Numbered from the stretch's first letter, positions 10,784-19,811 are shown. The stretch: DNA of 64,000 nt from Orbaceae bacterium lpD02 (GCA_036251875.1 CP133960.1:2586258-2650257), one strand, 5' to 3'. Program-made: numbers and translations. The notes: generated from the sequence alone by a model not told the origin.

Positions 10784-11476
10784 CTATTTAAGCTGCTTTA
10801 ACATCGATTCAACGATAAGTGATGATTGTTTTGCTGCTAAAGGTAAAAACTCGTCAAAGCTTATCGCTGATGCATCATCGCCATTATCTGATATCGCCCT
10901 GACAACAATAAATGGCATTTTGCACAGCCAGCAAACATGGGCAATCGCGGTCGCTTCCATCTCAACGGCAATCGCCTCAGGAAACAGTCTTTTAATCCTG
11001 CTTAGTTCGCTCTCGCTATTAATAAATGAATCCCCACTCACAATCGTACCTTCCACTGCCGCAACACCTTGCGCCATTGTCGCGTCAATTGCGATAGATT
11101 TTAGTGGACTCTCATTGCTAAAAGCAACAGGACAACCCGCCATTTGGCCTGGTTTATAACCAAAAGCCGTTATATCCACATCGTGGTAAATTGCACTATT
11201 TGATATCACTACGTCGCCAATTTTAAGACGGCTATCTAAGCCACCTGCCGAGCCGGTATTAATCACACCATCGACCTCAAAGCGGCTCAATAATAATGTG
11301 GTTCCCGTTGCGGCCGCGACTTTTCCAATCCCTGATTTGAGCAACACAACATTGCAACCGTCAATCTGTCCAGTATAAAAGTCAAATCCCAAAATGGTTT
11401 CGATGTGGCAATCGGTGATTTTACTTCGAAGGAGCGATACTTCTTCTTCCATGGCGGCAATAATAGCAATTTTCAT
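10784..11476 (-). CDS. mtnN: 5'-methylthioadenosine/S-adenosylhomocysteine nucleosidase
   Basis: Cytosolic enzyme that splits MTA, SAH and 5'-deoxyadenosine into adenine and the ribosyl product. It clears inhibitors of methylation and polyamine synthesis and feeds the LuxS step. The start is set at 11476 (MKIAIIAAMEEEV), because this is where the family begins; an in-frame ATG 15 bp upstream has no better ribosome site. The protein has 230 residues. Catalytic Glu12, the Met173-Glu174 pair in VEMEATAIAH and the acid Asp197 in ISDNGDD are all at the positions known for the E. coli enzyme. GSAGGL and IVSGDSFI nucleoside-binding blocks are present. Confidence 0.96.
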   Translation of the reverse strand: MKIAIIAAMEEEVSLLRSKITDCHIETILGFDFYTGQIDGCNVVLLKSGIGKVAAATGTTLLLSRFEVDGVINTGSAGGLDSRLKIGDVVISNSAIYHDVDITAFGYKPGQMAGCPVAFSNESPLKSIAIDATMAQGVAAVEGTIVSGDSFINSESELSRIKRLFPEAIAVEMEATAIAHVCWLCKMPFIVVRAISDNGDDASAISFDEFLPLAAKQSSLIVESMLKQLK

Positions 11477-11491
11477 AATGATTTGGCTCAA

Positions 11492-11928
11492 TTAGCAATA
11501 AACGGTTGTCAGTAAGCTAGGCAAACTGAGTTATGATGGCGAACATAATAAGTTTAATCATTAGCGATTACAATATGATATCGCAATTTTTATGGCGGAA
11601 CGTGATCTGGTTGTAATCGGTAATGATAAAGAGTAAAAAATTGGCGCATAACTATTAATTGGTTTATGATCTACTGTGATTATCGAGTCAAAGATTCTTT
11701 ATAAAAAAACAACTTACACAAAATTTGTTACAGGCTCGAGTATCCGATTATTAATAACGACTGGATTAAAATGGAAAGGGTTATCCGTTTGTTGTGAAAT
11801 ATTTTGAGAATGGATTTTAATCGCTAGCAGGTTAAATAATGTGTACATACATTACCTGTGGTGGAAAAAATATAAGCTAAATTTACATAGTGTTGGAGTA
11901 GTGATAGATCAGATCAAGTAAATTATTT
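11492..11928. other. Intergenic region between divergent mtnN and the ThDP enzyme
   Basis: About 440 bp with no credible gene. It must contain divergent promoters for mtnN (minus) and the ThDP-enzyme operon (plus). An exceptionally good Shine-Dalgarno (AAAGGAGGT) closes it at 11929-11937. No operator or riboswitch was recognised. In particular, no THI-box-like core (CTGAGA...ACC.GAACCTGATC) was seen despite the ThDP enzyme downstream. Confidence 0.4.
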
Positions 11929-11943
11929 AAAGGAGGTAATATG

Positions 11944-13653
11944 ATGTCTTTGCAAAAAATAGATGGCTTTGAGATCCTTGTTAATTATTTATCAGACTTA
12001 GATATTAATTTATACACAGGGGTTACAGGTGGCGGTGTAGTCCATTTTCTTAAACATATCAACGGTTATCCAAGCAAAAAACACTCCCCCGTATTTTTTA
12101 CGTTAGGTGAATATGCAGCCGGTTTTGTGCCGATAGGGAGTTATATTGCAACGGGTAATATTGCAGCGGCTGTCGCAACCACTGGCGCGGCAACCAAGCT
12201 ACTCGCTTGCGGTTTAAGTGACGCAAAACTTCATGATATTCCTTCTATTTATATTTTCCCTATTTCAAGCAATAAACACAAAATAGACTGCGCGTTACAA
12301 GATTCTTCTATCTATGGCAATAATATTGTAAAACAGCTAGAGGCTGAATTACCCAATCAGGTTTTTATACTTTCAGATCCTTCGCTATTTTCTCAGCAGT
12401 TAGCCGCAGCATATCAACTGCTAGTATCAAGAAAACCGATTGTTTTTATTCTAGATAATGACGTACTTACAAAACAATATGATATAGCCCTATCGATTCC
12501 ATCTATAACAGCACAGCCTAAAGAAGATGACATAAATAAATTTGTTGCCCATTTTAAGCAAAATATTACTCATAAACGCGTTATTTTAATCGTGGGTGAG
12601 CAGGCCATGCACAACCCTAATATAAAATCACTTATCACTAAACTATGCCAAAACCTTAAAGCTGCCGTTTTATGGAGTATGAATGGTGTTAATTGTATTG
12701 AAAGTGACAACCCTTATGGATATGGTTGTATCTCTTTTGGTGGAAATGATCATGCCTTAGCGTTATGGAATGCTATTAATCAAGATGATATTGTATTAGC
12801 TATTGGCTTATGTCCTGATGAATACACGACCAATTTACAAAAAATTAAAGCAAGCACAACCTATTTTATAACCGAATTAAGCGATTCTTATGGGCAAATA
12901 CAAGGGACGTATAAACACCATGCTTTATATGAGAGTGAGCAAATCACAGCCCCTATTGACCAAACATTACAAGCACTAGTTAAAGTAACTGAAAATACCG
13001 AATTAACCAATATTCCGTTGCCTATTGCGCCTAAAAACCTTAATACTAGAAAAATAAAAGCGCCTGCTGTAGGTTATGCCGATATGGATCAGTTCTATCA
13101 ACGATTACACCGTTGGTGGCAGCCTAATAGCATTGTTATTACTGATGTTTGCTTAACTTACAAAGATTACCAATATGTAAATCCTAAACCCAATAATAAC
13201 ATTACGTATTTCTCCTGCTATCGAGGATCTGCAATGGGCGGAGCATATGGTATTGCTGTCGGTGCAAAATTAGCAAGCCCTGAAAAAAATGTGTTTGTCT
13301 TTAGTGGCGATGGGTGTTTTAGGCTTTATGGTAGCTGTTTAACCGAAGCAAAAGATTTAGGCATAGTCCTATTTATTATCGATAACAACACTTATAGCAT
13401 TGTAGGTCAAGGATTGCCAGCAATCATACCTGATGTAAAAAAAGACAAGTATCATGATCAACTACAAAAAGTCGACTATTGTGCTATAGCAAAGGCATCG
13501 GGTTGGTTAAGCTATTCTTTATCGAGCGATTTGTCTAATTTAGAGTCTATTTTAGACCAAATTGATAAAAATAAATCACATTCAATACTGATTAACGTAC
13601 CTTGTGATCCTAACCAAGTGCTAGGTGAAAACCCTCGTTCACATAACCTATAA
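11944..13653 (+). CDS. Thiamine diphosphate-dependent 2-oxoacid decarboxylase/acetolactate synthase-like enzyme
   Basis: About 569 residues with the three-domain layout of the pyruvate oxidase/decarboxylase superfamily. The N-terminal pyrimidine domain carries GEYAAGF, whose glutamate aligns with the ThDP-activating Glu, followed by an AVATTGAATKLL ridge. The C-terminal pyrophosphate domain carries the ThDP motif GDGCFRLYG through to DNNTYSIVG (GDG-x(~25)-NN) near residues 455-485. Substrate cannot be read; decarboxylase, acetolactate-type or indolepyruvate-type activities are all possible. ATGATG offers two starts; the second (11944) has better spacing from AGGAGG. The stop codon directly abuts the next gene, so the two are translationally coupled. 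Confidence 0.8.
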   Translation: MSLQKIDGFEILVNYLSDLDINLYTGVTGGGVVHFLKHINGYPSKKHSPVFFTLGEYAAGFVPIGSYIATGNIAAAVATTGAATKLLACGLSDAKLHDIPSIYIFPISSNKHKIDCALQDSSIYGNNIVKQLEAELPNQVFILSDPSLFSQQLAAAYQLLVSRKPIVFILDNDVLTKQYDIALSIPSITAQPKEDDINKFVAHFKQNITHKRVILIVGEQAMHNPNIKSLITKLCQNLKAAVLWSMNGVNCIESDNPYGYGCISFGGNDHALALWNAINQDDIVLAIGLCPDEYTTNLQKIKASTTYFITELSDSYGQIQGTYKHHALYESEQITAPIDQTLQALVKVTENTELTNIPLPIAPKNLNTRKIKAPAVGYADMDQFYQRLHRWWQPNSIVITDVCLTYKDYQYVNPKPNNNITYFSCYRGSAMGGAYGIAVGAKLASPEKNVFVFSGDGCFRLYGSCLTEAKDLGIVLFIIDNNTYSIVGQGLPAIIPDVKKDKYHDQLQKVDYCAIAKASGWLSYSLSSDLSNLESILDQIDKNKSHSILINVPCDPNQVLGENPRSHNL

Positions 13654-14118
13654 ATGAGGCATAGCAACAACATGACGCATGAAGAGATAATAGAAATATT
13701 AAAAATGATTGATAATGCTTATTCATATTGGATGAATGGTGAACGTTTACCGGTGCCTAGCGCTGAAATCCACCGTCGATATGAATGGCTTAATAACGAT
13801 GCACCCTTTGGTTTACTGGTACATAATTGTATGGATGATCCTATTTTTATTTATGCCAATAAAACTGCACAAAAAATATTCAACTATACACTCGATGAAT
13901 TTTTAGTTTTACCCTCAAGGCTAAGTGCCGCAGATACCGGGCAATCAGACCGCAACCGATTGCTAAAAGAGGTTGAAGAGCAAGGAATATCAGAGGGCTA
14001 TACTGGAACGAGGATTAATAAACAAGGCGAAAAATTCAACATATCCAAAGGCAGCATATGGAAAGTGATTGATGAATCGCATATAAAAATAGCCACTGCG
14101 GCGATGATCTGGGTTTAA
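13654..14118 (+). CDS. MEKHLA-domain (PAS-like) protein
   Basis: A 154-residue soluble protein matching the MEKHLA family. It shows the core FGLLVHNCMDDPIFIYANKTA, then the Phe-Asn-Tyr 'W/F-E-F' style segment NYTLDEFLVLPSRLSA, followed by DRNRLL, GYTGTRINKQGEKF and a terminal AAMIWV. MEKHLA resembles PAS folds and is known from bacterial stand-alone proteins and the C-terminus of plant HD-ZIP III factors; its ligand is unknown. It starts at the base after the ThDP-enzyme stop, or at ATG 13672, and is surely coexpressed. The pairing suggests a sensor or accessory role for the enzyme, which is inference. Confidence 0.75.
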   Translation: MRHSNNMTHEEIIEILKMIDNAYSYWMNGERLPVPSAEIHRRYEWLNNDAPFGLLVHNCMDDPIFIYANKTAQKIFNYTLDEFLVLPSRLSAADTGQSDRNRLLKEVEEQGISEGYTGTRINKQGEKFNISKGSIWKVIDESHIKIATAAMIWV

Positions 14119-14126
14119 GAGTAACT

Positions 14127-14306
14127 TTAGTTGTCTAATTTTAATGTGATTTGGCGGTTAGTGTGTAGCTTGTCAACCAAGTTAGCCACATTAGCCGTCT
14201 CTTTGATGGTTGAATATCCTGTCCATGCCCATGGGCTTACTAATTTTACACATTCTTGCTTTGTTTTTACCCAGCCTTTAATTTCAACACCTTTTGGTTG
14301 TTGGAT
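14127..14306 (-). pseudogene. Linker remnant of a T6SS effector, cut by an IS element
   Basis: Read on the minus strand, this segment encodes a stretch ending VSPWAWTGYSTIKETANVAN then LVDKLHTNRQITLKLDN and a stop. It corresponds to the region around residues 745-780 of the 1146-residue effector at 25485-28925. It starts abruptly at the end of the adjacent IS copy and stops early. It is the most distal trace of an effector unit in the array and cannot be functional. Confidence 0.75.
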
Positions 14307-14345
14307 GGTAATCCTCCCACAATTAATGGAAGTTAAAAGTAGAGG

Positions 14346-15161
14346 TTAAATAACCATCAAAGGTGGTCTTCCATGATTAGCTTGGTGAGGCCTTTCATGG
14401 TTATAGTGCCACAGCCACTTTGTAGCATAATTTTGCACGCTTTCCAATGTATCAAATAAGTTTAAACCAAGCCAACTGTAACGTACCGTGCGGTTATAAC
14501 GTTCAATATAAGCATTTTGTTGTGGTTTTCCTGGTTCTATATGCTCGATGCTAATACCTTTTTCTCTCGCCCAGTTTTTGAACTCATGGCTGATAAATTC
14601 GGGACCATTGTCACACCGAATTACCGTTGGCTTTTCTCTAAATTCCAATAGTCGATTAAGTGCACGGATAATTCGAATAGCTGGTAATGAAAAATCAGCT
14701 TCAATCGCTAAGCCTTCTCGTTTGTAATCATCGATAATATTTAACAACCTAATCTTACGCCCATCAGCAAGCTGGTCATGCATAAAATCCAGTGACCAAA
14801 CTTGATTCGTACGTATGGGCTCTTTTAACGGCTCGGGTTTATGCCTTTTTAATCGTCTTCTCGGCTTAATGCGTAAGTTTAATGCCAATTCACAGTAAAT
14901 GCGATACACCCGCTTATGATTCCAACCATAGTGGGCAACATAGCGCAAATAGGCGAAACATAACCCAAATCCCCAATCTCTATTTTCCTCTGTTAATTCA
15001 ATTAGTTGTTTGGCTATTAATGCATTTTCATCATTGTTCTTTGATTCATATCGGTAACAGGTCTCGCTGATATTAAACAGGGCACAGACTAATCGAATAC
15101 TGATTGAATGATGAGTCACTGCCTGCTTTGCCATTAAACGTCTACAAGCGGGCTTTACCAC
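14346..15161 (-). CDS. IS3-family transposase OrfB (copy A)
   Basis: Catalytic DDE part of the transposase, 271 residues. An N-terminal HTH-like region is followed by the rve integrase core. The first Asp lies in [13 protein letters not shown], the second in [11 protein letters not shown], and the Glu in [14 protein letters not shown]. It overlaps orfA by 7 nt at a GCAAAAAAGTGG stretch, the A6G slippery site used for programmed -1 frameshifting to make OrfAB. GTG would be the stand-alone start. It looks intact. Confidence 0.9.
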   Translation of the reverse strand: MVKPACRRLMAKQAVTHHSISIRLVCALFNISETCYRYESKNNDENALIAKQLIELTEENRDWGFGLCFAYLRYVAHYGWNHKRVYRIYCELALNLRIKPRRRLKRHKPEPLKEPIRTNQVWSLDFMHDQLADGRKIRLLNIIDDYKREGLAIEADFSLPAIRIIRALNRLLEFREKPTVIRCDNGPEFISHEFKNWAREKGISIEHIEPGKPQQNAYIERYNRTVRYSWLGLNLFDTLESVQNYATKWLWHYNHERPHQANHGRPPLMVI

Positions 15162-15421
15162 TTTTTTGCCATGGCTTCCTGAATGATTTCAGCTTTGAGC
15201 CTTTCTTCGGCATACATTTTTTTGAGCTTAGCATTTTCAACTTCTAGCTCTCTTAACCTAGACATTAATGCTGTATCCATACCGCCATATTTTGAACGCC
15301 ATTTATAAAATGTAGCATTACTCATTCCATGTTCGCGACACAGAACGGTAACCGGTGTACCCGATTCGGCTTGTTTTAAGATGGACATAATTTGACTGTC
15401 AGTAAATTTAGATGTTTTCAT
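15155..15421 (-). CDS. IS3-family transposase OrfA (copy A)
   Basis: Eighty-eight residues. The N-terminal helix-turn-helix ([16 protein letters not shown] to [15 protein letters not shown]) binds the element ends. It is followed by a leucine-zipper-like helix ([20 protein letters not shown]) used for multimerisation. A GGAGATTCTC ribosome site lies upstream. The end of the frame overlaps orfB at the A6G slippery heptamer. The protein is about 80% similar by eye to OrfA of copy B. Confidence 0.9.
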   Translation of the reverse strand: MKTSKFTDSQIMSILKQAESGTPVTVLCREHGMSNATFYKWRSKYGGMDTALMSRLRELEVENAKLKKMYAEERLKAEIIQEAMAKKW

Positions 15422-15501
15422 TGAGAATCTCCTTATTGTATTAATTAAATATTAATCGAAAATTCTACTTTTGAATCCTATTATTTTTAGGGGGGATTAC
15501 C

Positions 15502-15654
15502 ATTATCATCATTAGGTGTAAACGGTGAATTAATTGGTAGAATTTTTAAAGACAGATTCCCTTCTTTAGATAAGCTACATGAAGAAAAAGCACCTAATAA
15601 AACAAAAAATAATAAATTGATTAATTTAAATATTATCGAATTTGATTTTATCAC
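15502..15654 (-). pseudogene. Lipoprotein gene truncated by IS copy A
   Basis: About 51 codons from a GTG at 15654 encode a hydrophobic signal segment (IIFKLINLLFFVLLGAFSSC) ending in a lipobox-like FSSC. A short mature part is then cut off by the IS end. The GTG overlaps the end of the preceding gene by 29 bp, as expected for a tightly packed minus-strand operon. It is probably another exported immunity-like protein that lost its C-terminus. The downstream side of the IS does not continue it. Confidence 0.5.
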
Positions 15655-16581
15655 TTTGTACCCAAGCAAGTATTTGACCTGATTTGCCGTTATTAAACAT
15701 GATCTTACTCCAAAAAATACCTTTTGAATCTTTATACTCATCAAGTAATGTAACTTTATCTAAATATACTAAATATTTATTATCTATTTCTGTTTCAGAT
15801 GGTGCTGTATATAAATAAATTTTGCCTATGTTAATAACTGCTTGCATCTCTTGGGGATTAATACCATTATGAACTAATTTTTTGAGTGTTTCATTAGAAT
15901 AAAACTGTAACGATTCCCCATCGTTGCTAACCTTCTCAATATCAAATCCAATCAGTTGATTCGTTGTATTATATCTTAAATAAATGTGATGATTTATTTG
16001 AAAATTAATACCTGATTTACTACTGATCACAACAGAATAATTATCATCTTCATAGTCTTCAATTGAGGAATAAATTCGATATATTTTTAATTCATCTAAT
16101 TCTCCAACTAATATTTTTATTGGTAATTCTTTAGATAATTCTTGAAAAGAAAATTGATTTTTTTCTATAAGTTTTTTATCGTAAAGAATACCTTCCAATA
16201 AATTTTCATCATTGGCGAGAGGTAAATTCAAGCCACATTTAGAACGTTTTTGATGAAATCCATTATAGTTATCAAAAGAATTTGTATATATACAATCTAT
16301 TTTTAGATTTTTATTTTCAACAAATAATGTTAAATAACTATCTAATCCAGAAGATGAATTATTACTAAACCAAAAAGTAGGTCTACTATCAAAATTAATT
16401 AATTCCCTATTAGTTATAATGCCTGCTTTATTTAATATATCAGGGATAACTATGTCTCTTTTAGAGGAATGTACAACAATACTATTATTTAAAATAGTAT
16501 ATTCTTGGGATGGTAATCCCCCCTAAAAATAATAGGATTCAAAAGTAGAATTTTCTCTTACTATAATATTCGGAGAAAAAT

Positions 16582-16848
16582 ATGAAAAAAATGACTTTCA
16601 CAGACAATCAAATACTCAATATATTAAAACAAGCCGAAAATGGTGTTCCCGTACCCGAATTATGCCGAGAGCATGGAATGGCTACTTCAACATTCTATAA
16701 ATGGCGAGCGAAATACGGTGGCATGGATGCATCGTTAATGGCTAGAATGAAAGAGCTAGAAGATGAAAATCGTCGGCTCAAAAAAATGTATGCAGAAGAA
16801 CGTCTTAAAGCAGAAGTGATACAGGAGGCAATGGCAAAAAAGTGGTAA
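16582..16848 (+). CDS. IS3-family transposase OrfA (copy B)
   Basis: Eighty-eight residues with the same two parts as copy A: an N-terminal HTH ([16 protein letters not shown] ... [15 protein letters not shown]) and a leucine-zipper helix ([20 protein letters not shown]). It is preceded by CGGAGAAAAAT. The frame ends over the GCAAAAAAGTGG slippery sequence shared with orfB. Confidence 0.9.
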   Translation: MKKMTFTDNQILNILKQAENGVPVPELCREHGMATSTFYKWRAKYGGMDASLMARMKELEDENRRLKKMYAEERLKAEVIQEAMAKKW

Positions 16849-17696
16849 AGGCTTCTGAGCGAAAAATGTTAGCTAAAGAGGTCGTCAAACAAAATAGAAT
16901 GGCGGTTTCACAAGCCTGTCGAACATTTTGTGTTAGTGAAACCTGTTATCGTTATGAACCTATATTAATAACCGAAAACCAAATCATTGCTGAGCATTTA
17001 ATTGAATTAACAGAGCGACAACGAAATTGGGGATTTGGTTTGTGTTTTTTATATTTACGCAATGTGAAAGGTCATACTTGGAATCATAAACGGGTTTATC
17101 GCATTTACTGTGAATTATCGCTTAACTTACGCATCAAACCTCGTAAGCGTTTAAAAAGAGAAAAGCCGGAGCCCTTATCGACACCTAAAAATATGAACGA
17201 ATGTTGGTCAATGGATTTTATGCATGACCAGTTAGCTGATGGCAGGTGTTGTCGCCTGTTTAATGTCATTGATGATTTTAACCGAGAAGGCTTAACAATT
17301 GATGTTGATTTTTCGTTACCAGCAGCGCGTGTCATTAGGTCGTTAAATCAAATTATCGAATGGAGAGGAAAGCCGAAATCGATTCGCTGTGATAATGGGC
17401 CTGAATATATCAGTTATCAATTAGCGAGTTGGGCTAAAAAGAACAAAATAACATTATGCTTTATCCAGCCAGGTAATCCACAGCAAAATGCCTATATTGA
17501 ACGTTTTAATCGGACTGTTCGCTATGATTGGCTAAGTCATTACATTTACCGTGATATTACTGAATTACAAGATAAAGCGACCCGCTGGTTGTGGACATAT
17601 AATCATGAAAGACCTAATATGGGAATTGGTGGAATTACACCTATACAAAAACTTAAATTAATACAATTGCAAAATTCTACCCCTAGCTTCCATTAA
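16842..17696 (+). CDS. IS3-family transposase OrfB (copy B)
   Basis: A 284-residue DDE transposase domain. The triad is visible as Asp in [14 protein letters not shown], Asp in [11 protein letters not shown] and Glu in [17 protein letters not shown]. It overlaps orfA by 7 nt at an A6G slippery site, so the active form is likely an OrfAB frameshift fusion. It is intact, slightly longer at the C-terminus than copy A, and clearly divergent from it in sequence. Confidence 0.9.
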   Translation: MVKASERKMLAKEVVKQNRMAVSQACRTFCVSETCYRYEPILITENQIIAEHLIELTERQRNWGFGLCFLYLRNVKGHTWNHKRVYRIYCELSLNLRIKPRKRLKREKPEPLSTPKNMNECWSMDFMHDQLADGRCCRLFNVIDDFNREGLTIDVDFSLPAARVIRSLNQIIEWRGKPKSIRCDNGPEYISYQLASWAKKNKITLCFIQPGNPQQNAYIERFNRTVRYDWLSHYIYRDITELQDKATRWLWTYNHERPNMGIGGITPIQKLKLIQLQNSTPSFH

Positions 17697-17829
17697 AAAT
17701 GGGAGGATTACCGGATGAGCCATTTTGATAAATATTCATTTTAATATTATTTGGAATAGCACCACTAGCAAAAAAATTAATAAATAGAATAATTACAAAA
17801 ACATACCTATTCATAATATATTAAAACCC

Positions 17830-19095
17830 CTATAAAACATTCATTGATTCATTTAATATTTTTTCAAATATTCTCGCATTATTTGCTATTTCTTCTTTTC
17901 TATCTACACCATTTATAATTTTTCTAGCGTTTTCGTAATCGACTTTGGTGTTATTAATATAATCAGATAGTTTTTTATTAGTAAAAATACCTTTCTCCAT
18001 TCCCCATATCATAATAGGAACTGAATACTCAAAATCAGCAGCTTTATCTGGGTAGCCAACAAAATCGATATCAAATTTTGTTGATGCTTTTGCATAATTA
18101 TTTTTCCAAGTTAAATGAACTAATCCTCTTCCTCTATATTTATAACCATCCCCTTCAGCTGTATTACCATTTGCAATTGCTCTGTTTCGCAATGCTTTTG
18201 TATTAGCTAAAACAGGATCGTATTTATTAAAATATTTAAGAGAACCAATTTCTGGTTTTTTACTGAAAAACTCACTAGTAAGATAATGGTATGCCTCATG
18301 TCTTGCTGTGGCAAACATATATGCTAGTTTAAATTTATTTACTTCAAATTCATCTGTTGATAAATAGAACTTATTTATTTCGTATAATATGTGTCTCAAA
18401 TTTTGTTCTGAAGCGAAATTAACAGAGTCACCACCTATAGAAAAATTTTTATGGTATTTCTTATATTCAAAAACAAAACATTCAATATTAATAATTGATA
18501 GATTTGTATATTCGCTTAGCATCCCCACCGGATGCAAATGCCACGCTTTACCGTCTGCTGCTAAGTTGGATAAGACGGGTTGGTTGGTCGTCGCTGTTGT
18601 ATCTGTTGTACTTTTTGCTGCCTGCGCCTTAGCGACTTCATCCCACCATAGCGACGGTTTAATGCGGTGTTGTTTTTCTAGCTGCCATTCATTTATTCGG
18701 TAGGCAGCGTTTTTATCGAGTATCCTACACGCATGTTGACGTAACACTGGAGCAGTTATCTCTGCTTTAGTTAACTCATCAATAATCGCTTGGCGTTTTT
18801 GCTCGGTCTGTTTTTGATAAAGCTCATCAATCTCATTCCATTTGCTTAAGTTTTCGTCTGCATACCATTCACTCTCATAATTTATCGCTAAGCGGCCGAT
18901 AAGCTCTGCCGTCCACGGTGTTTGTAATCCCATTTGTAGCTGTTTATGGGTGAAGGGCGGTAAAACGTAAGGCAGCGCCTTGCTAAGGGGCGTCTTAGTT
19001 AAAATATGGTGCATTGCCGACATTGATTCAGTGTAATCATTTAAATCTAACGTCATCTTACGATTAGTCTGTAGCTTTTCAACAAAGTTAGCCAC
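17830..19095 (-). CDS. Displaced T6SS effector tip: linker plus GH19-type peptidoglycan hydrolase
   Basis: A 421-residue frame opening at a GTG inside the linker shared with the full effector at 25485-28925. Residues 1-187 match the corresponding part of that linker nearly residue for residue, ending in the junction HPVGM (188-192). After the junction the sequence is unrelated at close range but has GH19 lysozyme/chitinase features: ARHE with candidate acid Glu267, then GDGYKYRGRGLVHLTWKNNY and INGVDRKEEI. The predicted role is cutting of peptidoglycan in a competitor's periplasm. Upstream coding sequence is decayed (19096-19257), so it lacks a delivery domain. An orphan tip awaiting recombination is a plausible reading. 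Expression from the internal GTG is unproven. Confidence 0.7.
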   Translation of the reverse strand: MANFVEKLQTNRKMTLDLNDYTESMSAMHHILTKTPLSKALPYVLPPFTHKQLQMGLQTPWTAELIGRLAINYESEWYADENLSKWNEIDELYQKQTEQKRQAIIDELTKAEITAPVLRQHACRILDKNAAYRINEWQLEKQHRIKPSLWWDEVAKAQAAKSTTDTTATTNQPVLSNLAADGKAWHLHPVGMLSEYTNLSIINIECFVFEYKKYHKNFSIGGDSVNFASEQNLRHILYEINKFYLSTDEFEVNKFKLAYMFATARHEAYHYLTSEFFSKKPEIGSLKYFNKYDPVLANTKALRNRAIANGNTAEGDGYKYRGRGLVHLTWKNNYAKASTKFDIDFVGYPDKAADFEYSVPIMIWGMEKGIFTNKKLSDYINNTKVDYENARKIINGVDRKEEIANNARIFEKILNESMNVL

Positions 19096-19180
19096 ATTGG
19101 CGGTCTCTTTGATGGTTGAATAACCTGTCCATGCCCATGGGCTGACCCGTTTAATATGCGGCTGGCGGTAATATAGGCCC
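18520..19180 (-). repeat. Direct repeat of effector linker DNA (copy 2)
   Basis: This segment is highly similar in DNA to 26211-26870 inside the full-length effector. It covers the linker from the WAWTGYST block to the HPVGM codons. The similarity ends at the junction on one side and decays on the other. Shorter copies lie at 23087-23225 (only the last 46 codons) and at about 14150-14240 (only the WAWTGYST end). Confidence 0.8.
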
Positions 19181-19257
19181 AGTTATTCGCATTATCACCA
19201 ATTGCGATATGATTTTCAGCCTTAATTTATTCTAGCAGTAGGCTACGCATCGGGTTA
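19096..19257 (-). pseudogene. Decayed upstream part of the displaced effector
   Basis: Translating the minus strand gives pieces matching residues around 670-745 of the full effector (NHIAI, NNWAYIT, RQPHIKRVSPWAWTGY). There is an in-frame stop, and an internal deletion that fuses the WAYIT codons to RQPHIKR out of frame. The tip at 17830-19095 is therefore disconnected from any delivery module. Confidence 0.7.
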
Positions 19258-19277
19258 ATTTTACCTGAGCAATATAT

Positions 19278-19811
19278 TTATTTTTTATTATATGTCTCTT
19301 TAATATATTTTTTTACTTCTGCAGCTGTTTTATACTTAAAATCAGATTCTTCCCAATCTGATGTTCCATCTATTCCCGTTAAATTTTTATCGTCATAAAG
19401 AGTTATATTTTTGATCAACTTACTATTATCATTAGATTTTGTATAGGCATAAATTTGGTAAAGTTTTCCATATGTTCCAACTCCACGGCTATTTATTTCC
19501 CAAGAGACAATGACAAAAATATTTTCATTTTTTAAAACTGGAAAGAAAAAAACTGATTCTATTTCCGGGTTTCCTCCTTCTATTTCATAATTATCTATTT
19601 GATATATTTTTTCAAAATTAGAATCGTCTTTATATTTTAAAATAAAATCAATAGAATCATCATCTTTTCTTTCAAATAAAATTTTTCCACCACAAACTAA
19701 GCTAATACTAAATGGTCCTTGTTCTATTGCATTATTTTGCTGACTAACCGCAGTTGTGGAAAAAAATAATAGACCAAAAATAAAATATAAAAAAAATAGT
19801 CTTTTTAACAT
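19278..19811 (-). CDS. Exported immunity-like protein (177 aa)
   Basis: Secreted protein with a clear Sec signal (MLKRLFFLYFIFGLLFFSTT then AVSQQ) and no known domain. Its C-terminus (DGTSDWEES then FKYKTAAEVKKYIKETY) resembles the C-terminus of the protein encoded directly after the full effector (DGGTDY ... CKYKDAASIKKFFDDM at 24875-25513). The two therefore look like diverged members of one immunity family. It sits between two effector tips in a minus-strand array. A periplasmic inhibitor of a GH19 toxin is the natural hypothesis. No function is proven. Confidence 0.62.
   Translation of the reverse strand: MLKRLFFLYFIFGLLFFSTTAVSQQNNAIEQGPFSISLVCGGKILFERKDDDSIDFILKYKDDSNFEKIYQIDNYEIEGGNPEIESVFFFPVLKNENIFVIVSWEINSRGVGTYGKLYQIYAYTKSNDNSKLIKNITLYDDKNLTGIDGTSDWEESDFKYKTAAEVKKYIKETYNKK

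Larger units (their letters stand above)
14307..15501 (-). mobile_element. IS3-family insertion sequence, copy A
   Basis: A 1195-bp element bounded by inverted ends GGTAATCCTCCC (left) and GGGGGATTACC (right). It encodes a minus-strand orfA/orfB pair of the IS3 family, resembling the IS407 subgroup. The left flank is GGAT and the right flank ATTA, so no target duplication remains. This suggests that an adjacent deletion or rearrangement followed insertion. It is inverted relative to copy B 1 kb away, which shares its outer ends but differs clearly in transposase sequence, so the two are related but distinct elements. Confidence 0.85.
16512..17712 (+). mobile_element. IS3-family insertion sequence, copy B
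   Basis: A 1201-bp element with ends GGTAATCCCCCC (left) and GGGAGGATTACC (right), encoding plus-strand orfA/orfB. It carries intact target duplications and splits the exported protein gene on the minus strand. The shared outer ends with copy A, and the shared internal motif near the left end (AATAATAGGATTCAAAAGT), indicate closely related elements recognised by similar transposases. Confidence 0.9.
16508..17716. repeat. Four-bp target-site duplication around IS copy B
   Basis: GGAT at 16508-16511 and GGAT at 17713-17716 directly flank the element ends GGTAATCC and GGATTACC. Four bp is a length produced by IS407-type members of the IS3 family. Precise removal restores an open reading frame on the minus strand, confirming both boundaries. 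Confidence 0.85.
15626..17814 (-). pseudogene. Exported SH3-like protein gene split by IS copy B (immunity candidate)
   Basis: Two pieces of one gene. Codons 1-34 lie at 17814-17713 (signal peptide MNRYVFVIILFINFFASGA) and the remaining 294 codons at 16507-15626. Removing the IS and one copy of the 4-bp duplication joins them in frame (NGSS then QEYTILNNS), giving a 327-residue exported protein. The last 65 residues (KIYLYTAPSETE ... ILAWVQSDKIKF) look like a bacterial SH3 fold, similar to the C-terminus of the protein at 23995-24717. It starts 15 bp after the displaced GH19 tip at 17830-19095, the position expected for its immunity partner. It is inactivated as it stands. Confidence 0.82.

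Noticed and set aside
11492-11928. A thiamine (THI-box) riboswitch before the ThDP enzyme
   Set aside because: I looked for the conserved core pairs and did not find them; only a strong ribosome-binding site is evident.
14131-14349. A plus-strand protein gene of 72 codons downstream of the MEKHLA gene
   Set aside because: The minus strand of the same DNA encodes a recognisable effector linker remnant and the IS end; the plus frame is its shadow.
14307-17712. A functional composite transposon formed by the two IS copies
   Set aside because: The copies are different elements, only copy B has a target duplication, and the outer flanks do not match as one unit.
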